A stretch of 64,000 nucleotides of DNA, from assembly GCA_028293725.1 (NCBI GenBank), contig JAQGOE010000070.1, positions 1-64,000 on the forward strand, in the 5' to 3' direction. Below, piece by piece: positions 19,020-26,978 of the stretch. The notes under the pieces were generated by a model. It worked only from the letters and a program-made list of their open reading frames with translations. It was not told where the DNA came from and searched no databases. The position numbers were made by a program, and so were the translations under genes. The stretch's first letter is position 1. Each line of letters opens with the position of its first letter. The stretch comes from Gammaproteobacteria bacterium. GTDB lineage: Bacteria; Pseudomonadota; Gammaproteobacteria; Steroidobacterales; Steroidobacteraceae.

Positions 19020-21011
19020 GTGAAGCCAAAGCGGCCCGGGGCCGCGGGCGGCGGCAAGTGTGTATTCGCCGTCGCCGCGTTGCTGTTGACTGGACTGAGC
19101 ACGGGCGCCGTCGCGCAACAGGCGGATTGGCCGACTTACGGCCACGATCCGGGTGGCATGCGTTACTCGCCGCTCACCCAGATCGATACGGCCAACGTTG
19201 CGCAACTCCAGCCGGCGTGGACGTACCACATGCGTCCAGCGTCGCCCGGGCAGGCGGCGCCGGAGTCGCAACCGGTTCCCGAGGCGGCACAGCGTGCTGC
19301 CGAGGGGACGGGGCCGTTGAGGCGTCGCAACGGCCGCTTCAGTCAATCCGAGGCGACACCACTCGTCGTTGGCGGACTCATGTATGTGAGCACCCCCTAC
19401 CGGCGAGTCGTGGCGCTCGAGCCGGAAACTGGCACGGAAGTCTGGGCATATCAATTGCCCGGCACCTCGCAGCCGGCGGTGCGCGGTGTCGAGTACTGGC
19501 CGGGCGACGGCAGCCAGCCGCCGGAGATCGTATTCGGTACCCGTGACGGTCTGCTCATCGCGCTGGATGCGAAGAGCGGACAACCTGTCGAGGGCTTCGG
19601 ATCTCACGGCATCGTCGACATGAAGACGCCGGATGTCATGCCGGCAGTCCCCGCACAGACACCATTCGGCCCCGGTGGTGTCGGCATGACCTCGCCGCCG
19701 CTGGTGTATCACAACCTCGTGATCACCGGCTCGGCTGTGCAGGAGTTTCCGCAGCAGGGCGCTTATGGCGACGTGCGGGCATGGGACGTGCGCACCGGCC
19801 AGCGGGTATGGACTTTTCATACCGTTTCTCGTCCGGGTGAATATGGACACGATACGTGGGCGGGCGATAGCTGGCGGCAGCGCTCCGGTACCAACGCCTG
19901 GGGACTCATGACGCTCGATGCCGAACGCGGCATCGTCTACATGCCGCTGGGCGCACCGACCTGGGACCGCTATGGCGGGGACCGGCTGGGTGCCAATCTA
20001 TTCAGTACGAGCATCGTGGCCGTCGATGCAAACACGGGCAGGCGCCTGTGGCACTTCCAGGTCGTACATCACGACATCTGGGATATGGATGCGGAGGCGC
20101 CGCCGTTGCTACTGAACGTACGGCAGGGGAAGCGCACCGTTCCAGCAGTCGCGATCGTGTCGAAGTCGGGCTTGTTCTTTTTGCTCGATCGGGTGAATGG
20201 CAAGCCGATCTATAAGATCGAAGAGCGCAAAGTGCCGGCCAGCGACGTGCCGGGCGAGAAGGCCTGGCCCACGCAACCTTTTCCGGTGAAACCGGCGCCG
20301 CTCGCGCGGCAGAGCTTCTCGATGGCCGATGTGGCAACCGTCACACCGGAGCTCGAAGCGTTCTGCCGCCAGTTCATCGACAGCAACCATGTGCGGATGG
20401 GCGGTCCGTATCTGCCGCTGGGCTACCAGACTGCAACGGTGAATTTCCCAGGCAGGCAGGGCGGCGCGAACTGGGGTGGCGGCTCGTTCGATCCGACACT
20501 CGGCTATTTTTTCATCAACACCAACAACCTGGGCCAGGTCGAGCAGCTCAAGCCCCGCGACGACGGCTCGCTGACCATCGGCGACCCCTCGAGCGGCCGG
20601 TTTTCCGAACGTGACGACAGGCTGATGTGCCAGCAGCCGCCGTGGGGCCTGTTGACTGCGATCAATGTCAACACGGGAGAGATCGCCTGGCAGAGCACAC
20701 TCGGCGTCAGCGACAAACTGCCGGCCGCGGTCGCCAAAACAGGCCGCCCCGGCGTCGGCGGACCGATCGTGACCGCTGGCGGCCTGGTGTTCATCGGTGC
20801 GACCGATGACGCGCGTTTTCGCGCCTTCGACGCCAGGAGCGGTGCCGAGTTGTGGACTTTCAAGCTGGCAGCCTCCGCCCACGCCACGCCCATCACCTAT
20901 CTAGGTAAGAATGGGCGGCAATACGTGGTGGTCGTCAATACCGGCGGCAGCTTTCTGGACAGCCCCGTCGCCGCCGATGACGTGACCGCCTTCGCGTTGC
21001 CGCCGCAGTGA
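19020..21011 (+). CDS. PQQ-dependent glucose/quinate-type dehydrogenase
   Basis: This is a periplasmic quinoprotein of about 663 residues without a haem motif. I take the GTG at 19020 (KPKRPGAAG, then a hydrophobic signal ending GAVA-QQA); the open frame upstream only overlaps receptor 2. The first blade motif DWPTYGHDPGGMRYSPL, the internal HDIWDMD and the final blade WTFKLAASAHATPITY are typical of the glucose/quinate dehydrogenase family (membrane GDH/QuiA type). It lacks the N-terminal membrane helices of GDH, so electrons presumably go to a soluble carrier such as the cytochrome at 13923. Quinate or shikimate oxidation would suit the neighbouring aroQ and shikimate/quinate dehydrogenase genes, but glucose or another polyol is possible. 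Confidence 0.87.
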   Translation: MKPKRPGAAGGGKCVFAVAALLLTGLSTGAVAQQADWPTYGHDPGGMRYSPLTQIDTANVAQLQPAWTYHMRPASPGQAAPESQPVPEAAQRAAEGTGPLRRRNGRFSQSEATPLVVGGLMYVSTPYRRVVALEPETGTEVWAYQLPGTSQPAVRGVEYWPGDGSQPPEIVFGTRDGLLIALDAKSGQPVEGFGSHGIVDMKTPDVMPAVPAQTPFGPGGVGMTSPPLVYHNLVITGSAVQEFPQQGAYGDVRAWDVRTGQRVWTFHTVSRPGEYGHDTWAGDSWRQRSGTNAWGLMTLDAERGIVYMPLGAPTWDRYGGDRLGANLFSTSIVAVDANTGRRLWHFQVVHHDIWDMDAEAPPLLLNVRQGKRTVPAVAIVSKSGLFFLLDRVNGKPIYKIEERKVPASDVPGEKAWPTQPFPVKPAPLARQSFSMADVATVTPELEAFCRQFIDSNHVRMGGPYLPLGYQTATVNFPGRQGGANWGGGSFDPTLGYFFINTNNLGQVEQLKPRDDGSLTIGDPSSGRFSERDDRLMCQQPPWGLLTAINVNTGEIAWQSTLGVSDKLPAAVAKTGRPGVGGPIVTAGGLVFIGATDDARFRAFDARSGAELWTFKLAASAHATPITYLGKNGRQYVVVVNTGGSFLDSPVAADDVTAFALPPQ

Positions 21012-21015
21012 GAGG

Positions 21016-21102
21016 GTGCGACGCATGCGTCGCACGGGCCAGCCCGCGAGGAGGTGTGACGCATGCGTCGCACGGATCGACGGTGAGCGAGCGATAGCTC
21101 GC
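21016..21102. repeat. Two near-identical 20-bp palindromes and a hairpin
   Basis: Between the PQQ dehydrogenase and the ThuA gene lies a perfect 20-bp palindrome at 21016-21035 (half-site GTGCGACGCA). A second copy at 21054-21073 differs by one base. A 6-bp stem with loop GATA follows at 21087-21102 (GCGAGC/GCTCGC). These resemble REP-type extragenic palindromes and could modulate expression or mRNA decay between the two cistrons. Confidence 0.65.
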
Positions 21103-21117
21103 GCAAAAGGAGAATCC

Positions 21118-22032
21118 ATGCCGAGTATCGCGAAGCATCTTCTGAGTCTGGCCCTGCTGGCCTGGGTCCTTGCGCCAATGTCCGCGGCTGCCCAGGGGTA
21201 CCCGCCGGCGGGTGGCCGGCCCCCGGACCCGTATGCCGGCAAGAAAAAAATCCTGATCGTGGGCGACCTGCATACCGGCAACCAGATTGCGCATGACGCC
21301 CTCAGCCATGCCATGGCCACCCTCGAGCGCCTAGGCCGCGAAAGCGGCGCCTATGTCGCCTTCATCCGCACCGATACTGAATGGGTCACGAAAAGCGAGG
21401 TGTGGGGCACGGGCGATTATGTGAAGGGCGGGCGGAAGCAGGCACGCGGCCACAACCTCAACGATTTCGACGCCGTGGTCTTCTATACCAACGGGGACAC
21501 CGACCTCAGCGAACAGCAAAAGAAGGACCTGCTCGCATACGTCCACGACGATGGCAGAGGGTTCGTCGCGGTCCACACGGCTACCTCCACGATGTTGAAC
21601 TGGCCGCAGTACGGCGAGATGGTCGGCGGCTATTTCGACGATCATCCCTGGAACATCGTCGCTGCACCGCTCGTTGTCGAGCGGCCCGATTTCCCCGGCT
21701 TGCGCAACCTGCCGCCGCAGCCCGTGTTCACGGACGAGATGTATCAGTACAAGTTTCCCTATTCGCGCGAGCAGGTCGACGTGCTCGCGCGGCTCGACAC
21801 AAGAGCGCTCGACATGGACAACAAGCGCATACATAGGACCGACGGGGACTTCCCCGTCGCCTGGATCAAGACGTATGGCAAAGGTCGCGTGTTCTCTTCG
21901 ACGTTCGGTCATTCCGACCAGTCATGGGACGATCCGCGTGTGCAGACCTTGTACCTCGAGGCCATCAAATGGGTGTTGGGCTTGAGCGATTATGAGGTCA
22001 AGCCGCATCCCATGACGCCACCGGCCAAGTAG
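21118..22032 (+). CDS. Secreted ThuA-domain protein
   Basis: This 304-residue protein has a signal peptide (residues 1-23, cleavage at AAA-QGY) and a ThuA (class-I glutamine amidotransferase-like) domain: KKILIVGDLHTGN, DAVVFYTNGD, GRGFVAVHTATST, GRVFSSTFGHSD. The ATG at 21118 follows AAAGGAG; the longer frame from 21016 would translate the palindromic repeats. ThuA proteins occur with sugar dehydrogenases and DUF1080 proteins and are linked to 3-keto-sugar or trehalose use, but the reaction is poorly known. It is probably co-transcribed with the upstream PQQ dehydrogenase. Confidence 0.85.
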   Translation: MPSIAKHLLSLALLAWVLAPMSAAAQGYPPAGGRPPDPYAGKKKILIVGDLHTGNQIAHDALSHAMATLERLGRESGAYVAFIRTDTEWVTKSEVWGTGDYVKGGRKQARGHNLNDFDAVVFYTNGDTDLSEQQKKDLLAYVHDDGRGFVAVHTATSTMLNWPQYGEMVGGYFDDHPWNIVAAPLVVERPDFPGLRNLPPQPVFTDEMYQYKFPYSREQVDVLARLDTRALDMDNKRIHRTDGDFPVAWIKTYGKGRVFSSTFGHSDQSWDDPRVQTLYLEAIKWVLGLSDYEVKPHPMTPPAK

Positions 22033-22061
22033 ATCGGCGGTCGAAGTACTGCGCGAGGTAC

Positions 22062-22086
22062 TTAACGCCTGCCGTATGTGGCGTTT
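22062..22086. terminator. Possible bidirectional terminator between thuA-like gene and tetR
   Basis: The inverted repeat AACGCC...GGCGTT, flanked by TTA and TAA, sits between two convergent stop codons. A second one, AAGTAC...GTACTT, lies at 22044-22063. Either could end transcription from both sides. The stems are short and there is no long T-tract. Confidence 0.35.
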
Positions 22087-22780
22087 AAGGACGGCACCAG
22101 CGTTCGATCGTGTCGATCGCGATCTCGCGCCGTGCCTGGAGCGCCTTGGCGGAAGCCATATCCTTGCCGAAGAGGTGCGAAAAGGTGTAGCGGTTCGAGA
22201 CCGGGAAGAACGACAGGGCGCTCATCGACATGTGCAACTCGACGGGATCCAGGTCGGGACGGAACACACCGGCGGCGACCCCGCGGTCGATCACTTTGCG
22301 CAGCATGGTGATGACGGTGCGATTGCGCGCTTTGAGGTTGGGCAGCTGGGCGATGTGCTCGCCGTGATGAATGTTCTCGTTCATCACGAGCCGCACGAAG
22401 TCGGGGTGCTCCACGTGATAGTCGAACGTTGCGCGCACGATGCGGCGCAGGGCCTCGTCCGGGGGCAACGCATCCGTGTCGAGCTCGGCTTCGATCGTGC
22501 GGATACTCTCGTAGCAACGCGCCAGCACGGCTCGATAGAGGCCCTCTTTGCTGCCGAAATAGTAGTAGATCATCCTCTTGACGGTGTGGGTGCGCGCGGC
22601 GATCTCGTCGACACGCGCGCCGCTCAGGCCCTTGCTGGCGAACTCCTCGGTGGCGATGGTGAGGATGTCGGCTCGCGCCCGGTCGGCATCCCGTCCGGGG
22701 GGGGGACTCGCGGCCACGGCAGCGTTACGCGCCACCGACGTCGCGGATTTCGTTCGTCGCGTTCGTTTTGCAGTGCTCAT
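22085..22780 (-). CDS. TetR-family transcriptional regulator 1
   Basis: This 231-residue repressor has a basic N-terminal tail. The TetR HTH is clear: ILTIATEEFASKGLSGARVDEIAARTH, then TVKRMIYYYFGSKEGLY with the conserved YYxF-K-GL. A ligand domain of the RutR/TetR_C type follows (HPDFVRLVMNENIHHGEHI). The start at 22780 (MSTAKRTRR) is preferred over 22849. Site e of the ACTAG operator family lies 148 bp upstream in the adjoining intergenic region, and similar sites stand before surrounding catabolic genes, so this protein is the best candidate to bind them. The ligand is unknown. Confidence 0.88.
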   Translation of the reverse strand: MSTAKRTRRTKSATSVARNAAVAASPPPGRDADRARADILTIATEEFASKGLSGARVDEIAARTHTVKRMIYYYFGSKEGLYRAVLARCYESIRTIEAELDTDALPPDEALRRIVRATFDYHVEHPDFVRLVMNENIHHGEHIAQLPNLKARNRTVITMLRKVIDRGVAAGVFRPDLDPVELHMSMSALSFFPVSNRYTFSHLFGKDMASAKALQARREIAIDTIERWCRP

Positions 22781-23104
22781 TGTGTGGGTGGGCCCATGTC
22801 GAGCCCGAAGTATAGCGCAGGCAAGGAGGACAGCCCGACTGGCGCGCATGTCATGTCACGGGGGTCGGCGCCGAGTGCGCCGCCAGCGGGGCGCGGCGAC
22901 ACCGGAATTCCCGGTTGACAGATACGGACTAGATAGTTAACACTTTCGCGGTACACGGTAGAAAAGTGGTCCCGCCCGTGTCGTGGACGTGAGTCTCTTT
23001 AGGGGGAAGACCCAATGCACAGTCGAGCACGCACCCGGTTCAGCTGCGTCCGCACGGCAATGGGCTGTGTCACTGAGCCGCCGGGCCTGCGCGGCTTACA
23101 GAGT
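22781..23104. other. Intergenic region with an apparently orphan promoter and leader
   Basis: No full gene lies here. Reading rightwards there is TTGACA (22915-22920), operator e, then an AGGGGGA ribosome-binding-like site and an ATG at 23015. The frame after that ATG runs into the antisense of the isomerase gene and encodes nothing recognisable. The arrangement copies those before receptor 2 and the esterase, so it may be the remains of a lost gene's promoter, or the tetR control region read in the other direction. Confidence 0.5.
22926..22939. promoter_or_regulatory. ACTAG-type operator e (tetR upstream region)
   Basis: GGACTAGATAGTTA fits NNACTAGNTAGTNN. It starts 5 bp after TTGACA, as at site c. 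It lies upstream of tetR and points to autoregulation. Confidence 0.65.
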
Positions 23105-23938
23105 TTACGGCTCGCGCAGGGAGGCGAACAGTCGTTGCGCCGCCAGGAAATTGTCGCGGGCATGTTGCTGCGGATCCGCGGAGCCGCTCAGCGGCACTTC
23201 GATGGACAATACCGTTCCGTCGGGAAGCTCGGCCAACAGATCGCGCAGTGGCAGGGCGCCGTGGCCGGGAGGCAGGCGAGCGGATCGGGCCTCTTTGATG
23301 AGGGCTTCCGGGGTAGTCGGCCGCTCAGCCACGGCATCACACAACTGCGCGCTGCGAATGAGTCTCGCGGGAGCGGTCCGCAGGTCCATGGGGCTGCCTC
23401 CGCTGCGCGAGAGGTGGAGGGCATCGACCAGCAGGCCGCCGTTGGGCCGATCAGCGGCGCTCACAACTTCGAGCGCATCCGCGAAGCTTGCGACCGTGCG
23501 CCATGCCATGCATTCGAGATCGACACCCAACGCGTACTGCGCCGCCAGATCGCACAGGCTCGCGAAGTTCGCCGTGAGCCGGGAACGGTCGGGGTCATCG
23601 CCGCAAACGCTCAGGCGCCGTGCGCCCAGGGCGTTGGCCGCTTCGAGCACGCCGGCGAGCCTGGCCGCAGAAAAGTCCGCATCGATGGTGACGAACTCGA
23701 TGTCGTGGACCTGAATGCCCTCGTCCCGCAGGCGGCTGCGCATCTGTTGCGAGTTGGCCGTGCCGGCCGGCAGCTCGTAGAAAGGCGCCCCGGGGAATGC
23801 CGGGTACAGGCGCAGTCCGATGGAGGCATAGCCGATACCGGCGGCCAGGCTCACGAGTTCCAGCGGTGGAACCCCGAGAACCGTGAAATGAGCGAGGCCG
23901 AGCGCCGGGAATTCTTTCTCATCCGATGTCAGGATCAT
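23105..23938 (-). CDS. Sugar-phosphate isomerase/epimerase-like TIM-barrel protein
   Basis: This 277-residue protein is of the AP-endonuclease-2/xylose-isomerase-like TIM-barrel family. Barrel-strand motifs seen are ASIGLRLYPAF, HDIEFVTID, ARRLSVCGDD, GVDLECMAW, GGLLVDALHLSRSG and LSIEVPL; E and H/D residues at these ends are the usual metal ligands. Members include 3-dehydroshikimate dehydratases, hydroxypyruvate isomerase and inosose dehydratase. Given the truncated QuiC-like gene at 27902 and aroQ nearby, 3-dehydroshikimate dehydration to protocatechuate is one possible role, but I cannot distinguish it from other family activities. It is divergent from the dioxygenase gene. Confidence 0.75.
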   Translation of the reverse strand: MILTSDEKEFPALGLAHFTVLGVPPLELVSLAAGIGYASIGLRLYPAFPGAPFYELPAGTANSQQMRSRLRDEGIQVHDIEFVTIDADFSAARLAGVLEAANALGARRLSVCGDDPDRSRLTANFASLCDLAAQYALGVDLECMAWRTVASFADALEVVSAADRPNGGLLVDALHLSRSGGSPMDLRTAPARLIRSAQLCDAVAERPTTPEALIKEARSARLPPGHGALPLRDLLAELPDGTVLSIEVPLSGSADPQQHARDNFLAAQRLFASLREP

Positions 23939-24042
23939 GATGCACGCTCGCCACGAGAGGTGTTGGGAGGTATGCGGACTGTGAGTATTACAGGATACCC
24001 GGTGTTTGCAAAGCGAGCAGCCATTGTTTGTGGGAGCTGTTG

Positions 24043-24930
24043 ATGCACATACAACGTCACACCGACGTCACACCGGCGGTTCTCAAAGTCATGGAGCGCA
24101 CGCGCGATCCGCGGTTGCGCGAGATCATGCTGTCGTTGATCAAACACCTGCACGGCTTCGTGCGCGAGGTGCGCCTGACCGAAGCGGAGTTTCGCGAAGC
24201 GGCTGCGGTTGTCGCAGAGCTCGGGAAGCTGACAACCGACACGCACAACGAGGTCGTACTCATGGCCGGATCGCTGGGCGTCTCGAGCCTCGTGTGTCTC
24301 CTCAACAATGGCGATCGCGGCCAGACCGAGACATCGCAATCGCTGCTCGGGCCGTTCTGGCGGCTGAACTCCCCGGCTGTGCCGAATGGCGGCTCGATCG
24401 TCCGTTCCGACACGCCCGGCGCGCCACTGTATGTAAACGCTTGCGTGCAAGACAAAGCCGGCAAGCCCATCGCTGGCGCAGAGGTGGACGTCTGGCACGC
24501 TTCTCCGGTGGGGTTGTACGAGAATCAGGATACGTCGCAGGCGCAAATGAACCTGCGAGGCAAGTTCACCACCGACGCACAGGGGCGGTTCTGGTTTCGT
24601 ACCGTGAAGATGGTGGGGTACCCTATACCAACATCAGGGGTTGTCGGGCGTCTCCTGCGTGCGCAGGATCGTCATCCGTACCGCCCGGCGCATCTGCATG
24701 CGCTCATTCTCAAACCCGGATACAAGGTTCTGATCTCCCAGGTGTACGATCCCACGGATCCGCACATCGACACGGATGTGCAGTTCGGAGTGACCGAGGC
24801 GACGCTCGGCGATTTCGTGCACCACGACGAGCCGCATCCGGCTGATGCGGTTGCGCCGTGGTATTCGCTCGATTACAAGTACGTGATGGAGCCGGGAGAG
24901 GCGCTACTGCCACGGCCTCCGATCAAGTAA
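24043..24930 (+). CDS. Intradiol ring-cleavage dioxygenase (catechol/hydroxyquinol 1,2-dioxygenase type)
   Basis: This 295-residue non-haem Fe(III) enzyme opens a catecholic ring between the two hydroxyls. The N-terminal helical dimerisation domain (residues 10-100) assigns it to the catechol/hydroxyquinol group rather than protocatechuate dioxygenases. The four iron ligands are visible: Y159 (GLYENQ), Y193 (GYPIP), H217 and H219 (RPAHLH). Their spacing matches catechol 1,2-dioxygenase. The ATG at 24043 follows GGGAG by 6 nt. It is first in an apparent operon with HpaH- and HpaI-type genes. Hydroxyquinol or pyrogallol are likelier substrates than catechol, judged by N-terminal features and neighbours. 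Confidence 0.9.
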   Translation: MHIQRHTDVTPAVLKVMERTRDPRLREIMLSLIKHLHGFVREVRLTEAEFREAAAVVAELGKLTTDTHNEVVLMAGSLGVSSLVCLLNNGDRGQTETSQSLLGPFWRLNSPAVPNGGSIVRSDTPGAPLYVNACVQDKAGKPIAGAEVDVWHASPVGLYENQDTSQAQMNLRGKFTTDAQGRFWFRTVKMVGYPIPTSGVVGRLLRAQDRHPYRPAHLHALILKPGYKVLISQVYDPTDPHIDTDVQFGVTEATLGDFVHHDEPHPADAVAPWYSLDYKYVMEPGEALLPRPPIK

Positions 24931-24953
24931 CATCTCCGCGAAAGGAACCCCCA

Positions 24954-25736
24954 GTGTTATCGAATGAAGAACACCGCCGCTGTGCCGAGGATCTGTTGCG
25001 TGCCGAGCGCGACAGGAAACCGATCCCGCAGCCCAGCCGCACCTTTGCCGGGCTACAGATCGAAGACGCCTACAAAATCCAGGATCTGTGGGTGCAGGCC
25101 CGGATCGCAAACGGTGCCCGCATGGTCGGCCATAAGATCGGGCTCACCTCGCGCGCGATGCAGATGGCATCGAAAATGACGGAGCCCGACTACGGCCGTA
25201 TTCTCGATGACGCGCTCTACAATGACGGAGCGCAGATCCGGGCCGAGTTGTTTCTCAAGCCGCGACTGGAGGTCGAGCTCGCCTTCGTCATGGGCGCGGA
25301 TCTCGAGGGGCCGGGGCAGCGGATTTATGACGTCATGCGGGCGACCGATCTCATCGTGCCGGCGCTCGAGATCATCGACTACCGGACGGAAGTGCCGCGC
25401 GCGATTACCGACACCATTGCCGACAATGCCGCGTTTGGTGCGATGGTCGTGGGCGGGCGTCCGGTGCGGCCGTTGGACGTGGACATTCGTTGGATCGGCG
25501 CGACGCTCTCCAAGAACGGAATCATCGAGGAATCCGGGGTGTCGGCCGCCGTCATGGGGCACCCGGCCGCGGGCATCGCGTGGCTGGTCAACAAGCTGCA
25601 CGCCGTCGATTCCGGGCTGAAGAAGGGCCAGATCGTGCTCAGCGGTTCCTTCACCCGGCCCGTCGACATCAAGGCGGGTGATGTGATTCATGCCGACTAC
25701 GGTCCGCTGGGCGCGATCGGCGTGTCGTTCACCTGA
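24954..25736 (+). CDS. hpaH: 2-Oxohept-4-ene-1,7-dioate hydratase/2-oxopent-4-enoate hydratase family
   Basis: This 260-residue enzyme of the HpaH/MhpD/DmpH family is Mg-dependent and hydrates 2-oxo-alkenoates or decarboxylates 4-oxalocrotonate. The acidic metal ligands are E106, E108 and E139, the same numbers I recall for E. coli HpaH. Other matching motifs are GHKIGLTSRAMQ, PDYGRILDD, DNAAFGAMVVGGRP and VLSGSFTRP. The GTG at 24954 follows AAGGAA, 23 bp after the dioxygenase stop. HpaH is the closest named match by pattern, but a decarboxylase (DmpH/XylI) reading is possible and would suit a ring-cleavage product of pyrogallol. Confidence 0.85.
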   Translation: MLSNEEHRRCAEDLLRAERDRKPIPQPSRTFAGLQIEDAYKIQDLWVQARIANGARMVGHKIGLTSRAMQMASKMTEPDYGRILDDALYNDGAQIRAELFLKPRLEVELAFVMGADLEGPGQRIYDVMRATDLIVPALEIIDYRTEVPRAITDTIADNAAFGAMVVGGRPVRPLDVDIRWIGATLSKNGIIEESGVSAAVMGHPAAGIAWLVNKLHAVDSGLKKGQIVLSGSFTRPVDIKAGDVIHADYGPLGAIGVSFT

Positions 25737-25745
25737 GCTGCGCCG

Positions 25746-26513
25746 ATGCAACTGCCGCAGAATCGCTTCAAGCGCGCTCTCGCCGCTGGACGCCAGCAGC
25801 TTGGGCTCTGGTGCAGCCTTTCCAACGCCTATGCCGCCGAGGCGGTCGCGGGCTCGGGCTTCGATTGGCTGTTGTTTGACACCGAGCATTCGCCGGGCGA
25901 TGTGTTGACCGTTCTGAGTCAACTGCAGGCGGTTGCGGCTTATGACGTGACTCCCGTCGTGCGTCCGGCCAGTAACGACACAGTATTGATCAAGCGCTTC
26001 CTCGATCTTGGGGTGCAGACGTTGTTGATCCCGTACGTCCAGAACGCGGAAGAAGCTCGACGTGCCGTTGCCGCGATCCGCTACCCGCCGGAAGGGGTGC
26101 GGGGAGTGTCCGCTATATCGCGCGCCACCGGTTTCGGGCGCGTCGATCGCTACGCGAAGAGGGTGGCTGAAGAGCTCTGCCTGCTGGTGCAGGTCGAGAC
26201 GGGTGAGGCGCTGAAGGAGATAGAGGCGATCGCAGCTGTCCAGGGCATCGATGGCATCTTCATCGGCCCGGGCGATCTCGCCGCAAGTCTCGGGCACATT
26301 GGTGAGCCGGGCCATCCTGTCGTGGTGGCGGCTATCGAGGACGCCATCCATCGCACGCGCGCCTGCGGGAAGGCCGCTGGCATCCTGACGCTCGACCTCG
26401 AGTTCGCACGGCGATGTATCCAACTCGGGACTACATTTACGGCGGTGGCGATGGACGTTGCCGTCCTTGCGCGGGGCACCGAGAAGATTGCCCAACAGTT
26501 CCGTAACAGCTGA
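25746..26513 (+). CDS. hpaI: HpaI-type 4-hydroxy-2-oxo-acid aldolase
   Basis: This 255-residue class II pyruvate aldolase of the HpaI/HpcH family cleaves 4-hydroxy-2-oxo acids to pyruvate and an aldehyde. Catalytic and metal residues are present: H48 (TEHSP), R73 (VRPASND), E151 (QVETGEA) and D177 (IGPGDLA). These correspond to E. coli HpaI H45, R70, E149 and D175. The start is 9 bp after the hydratase stop, so dioxygenase, hydratase and aldolase form a tight three-gene operon. A small hairpin (GGGAGC/GCTCCC, 26648-26663) lies downstream and may end it. Confidence 0.9.
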   Translation: MQLPQNRFKRALAAGRQQLGLWCSLSNAYAAEAVAGSGFDWLLFDTEHSPGDVLTVLSQLQAVAAYDVTPVVRPASNDTVLIKRFLDLGVQTLLIPYVQNAEEARRAVAAIRYPPEGVRGVSAISRATGFGRVDRYAKRVAEELCLLVQVETGEALKEIEAIAAVQGIDGIFIGPGDLAASLGHIGEPGHPVVVAAIEDAIHRTRACGKAAGILTLDLEFARRCIQLGTTFTAVAMDVAVLARGTEKIAQQFRNS

Positions 26514-26978
26514 GAAATAGTCGTCGGGCCTTCACTGGTCGAGGTCGTCCCGGTACCGTGATTGGGCCGCGAGCCGGATGGCCGCACGCGCACCGTGCGC
26601 CTTGCACAGTCGGTACAGAATTGAATTGCATCCCGGCGATCGGGGCAGGGAGCCGCAGCTCCCCCCTCGTGCGGCCACATGCAGGGCCGGCAATCCCGCC
26701 ACAACAACTAAACACGGCGTCGTGAAACTACATGCCGGATTATCTAGTCCGTTTAACTCGATCTGTGTCGATGTATGTCGCTGCTTTTCATTTGAATGCA
26801 ATTCGCCTTTAGACCAAGCTGGCCGTTCGCCAGCGGTGAGCTTTCATACGCGAAAGATGCGTACGATCCGTAAGTGTCATCATTCGATATGCGAATTCTT
26901 TACAGTCTCGCCCACGTCCCTCTGCAAGAATGAATGGAAGTCCAAGCGGCTTTTATGTCACGAGGAGTTTTTCAAGAC
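26514..26978. other. 465-bp intergenic region before the SMP-30 gene
   Basis: No gene is supported. It contains the GGGAGC-CGCA-GCTCCC stem-loop at 26648-26663, operator f, and from about 26740 an AT-richer stretch that probably holds the promoter of the downstream gene. Short minus-strand ORFs here lack domains. Confidence 0.6.
26737..26750. promoter_or_regulatory. ACTAG-type operator f (upstream of the SMP-30 gene)
   Basis: GGATTATCTAGTCC is a near-perfect inverted repeat (GGANTA/TAGTCC) and fits the operator family on the minus strand as GGACTAGATAATCC. It is about 230 bp upstream of the downstream start codon, further than the other sites, so its role is less certain. Confidence 0.5.

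Noticed and set aside
23015..24043. 342-codon plus-strand ORF after the orphan promoter
   Set aside because: Apart from the first 30 codons it is antisense to the TIM-barrel gene and has no coding features.
25053..26495. 480-codon minus-strand open frame across hpaH and hpaI
   Set aside because: It is antisense to two well-supported enzymes and has no recognisable fold.
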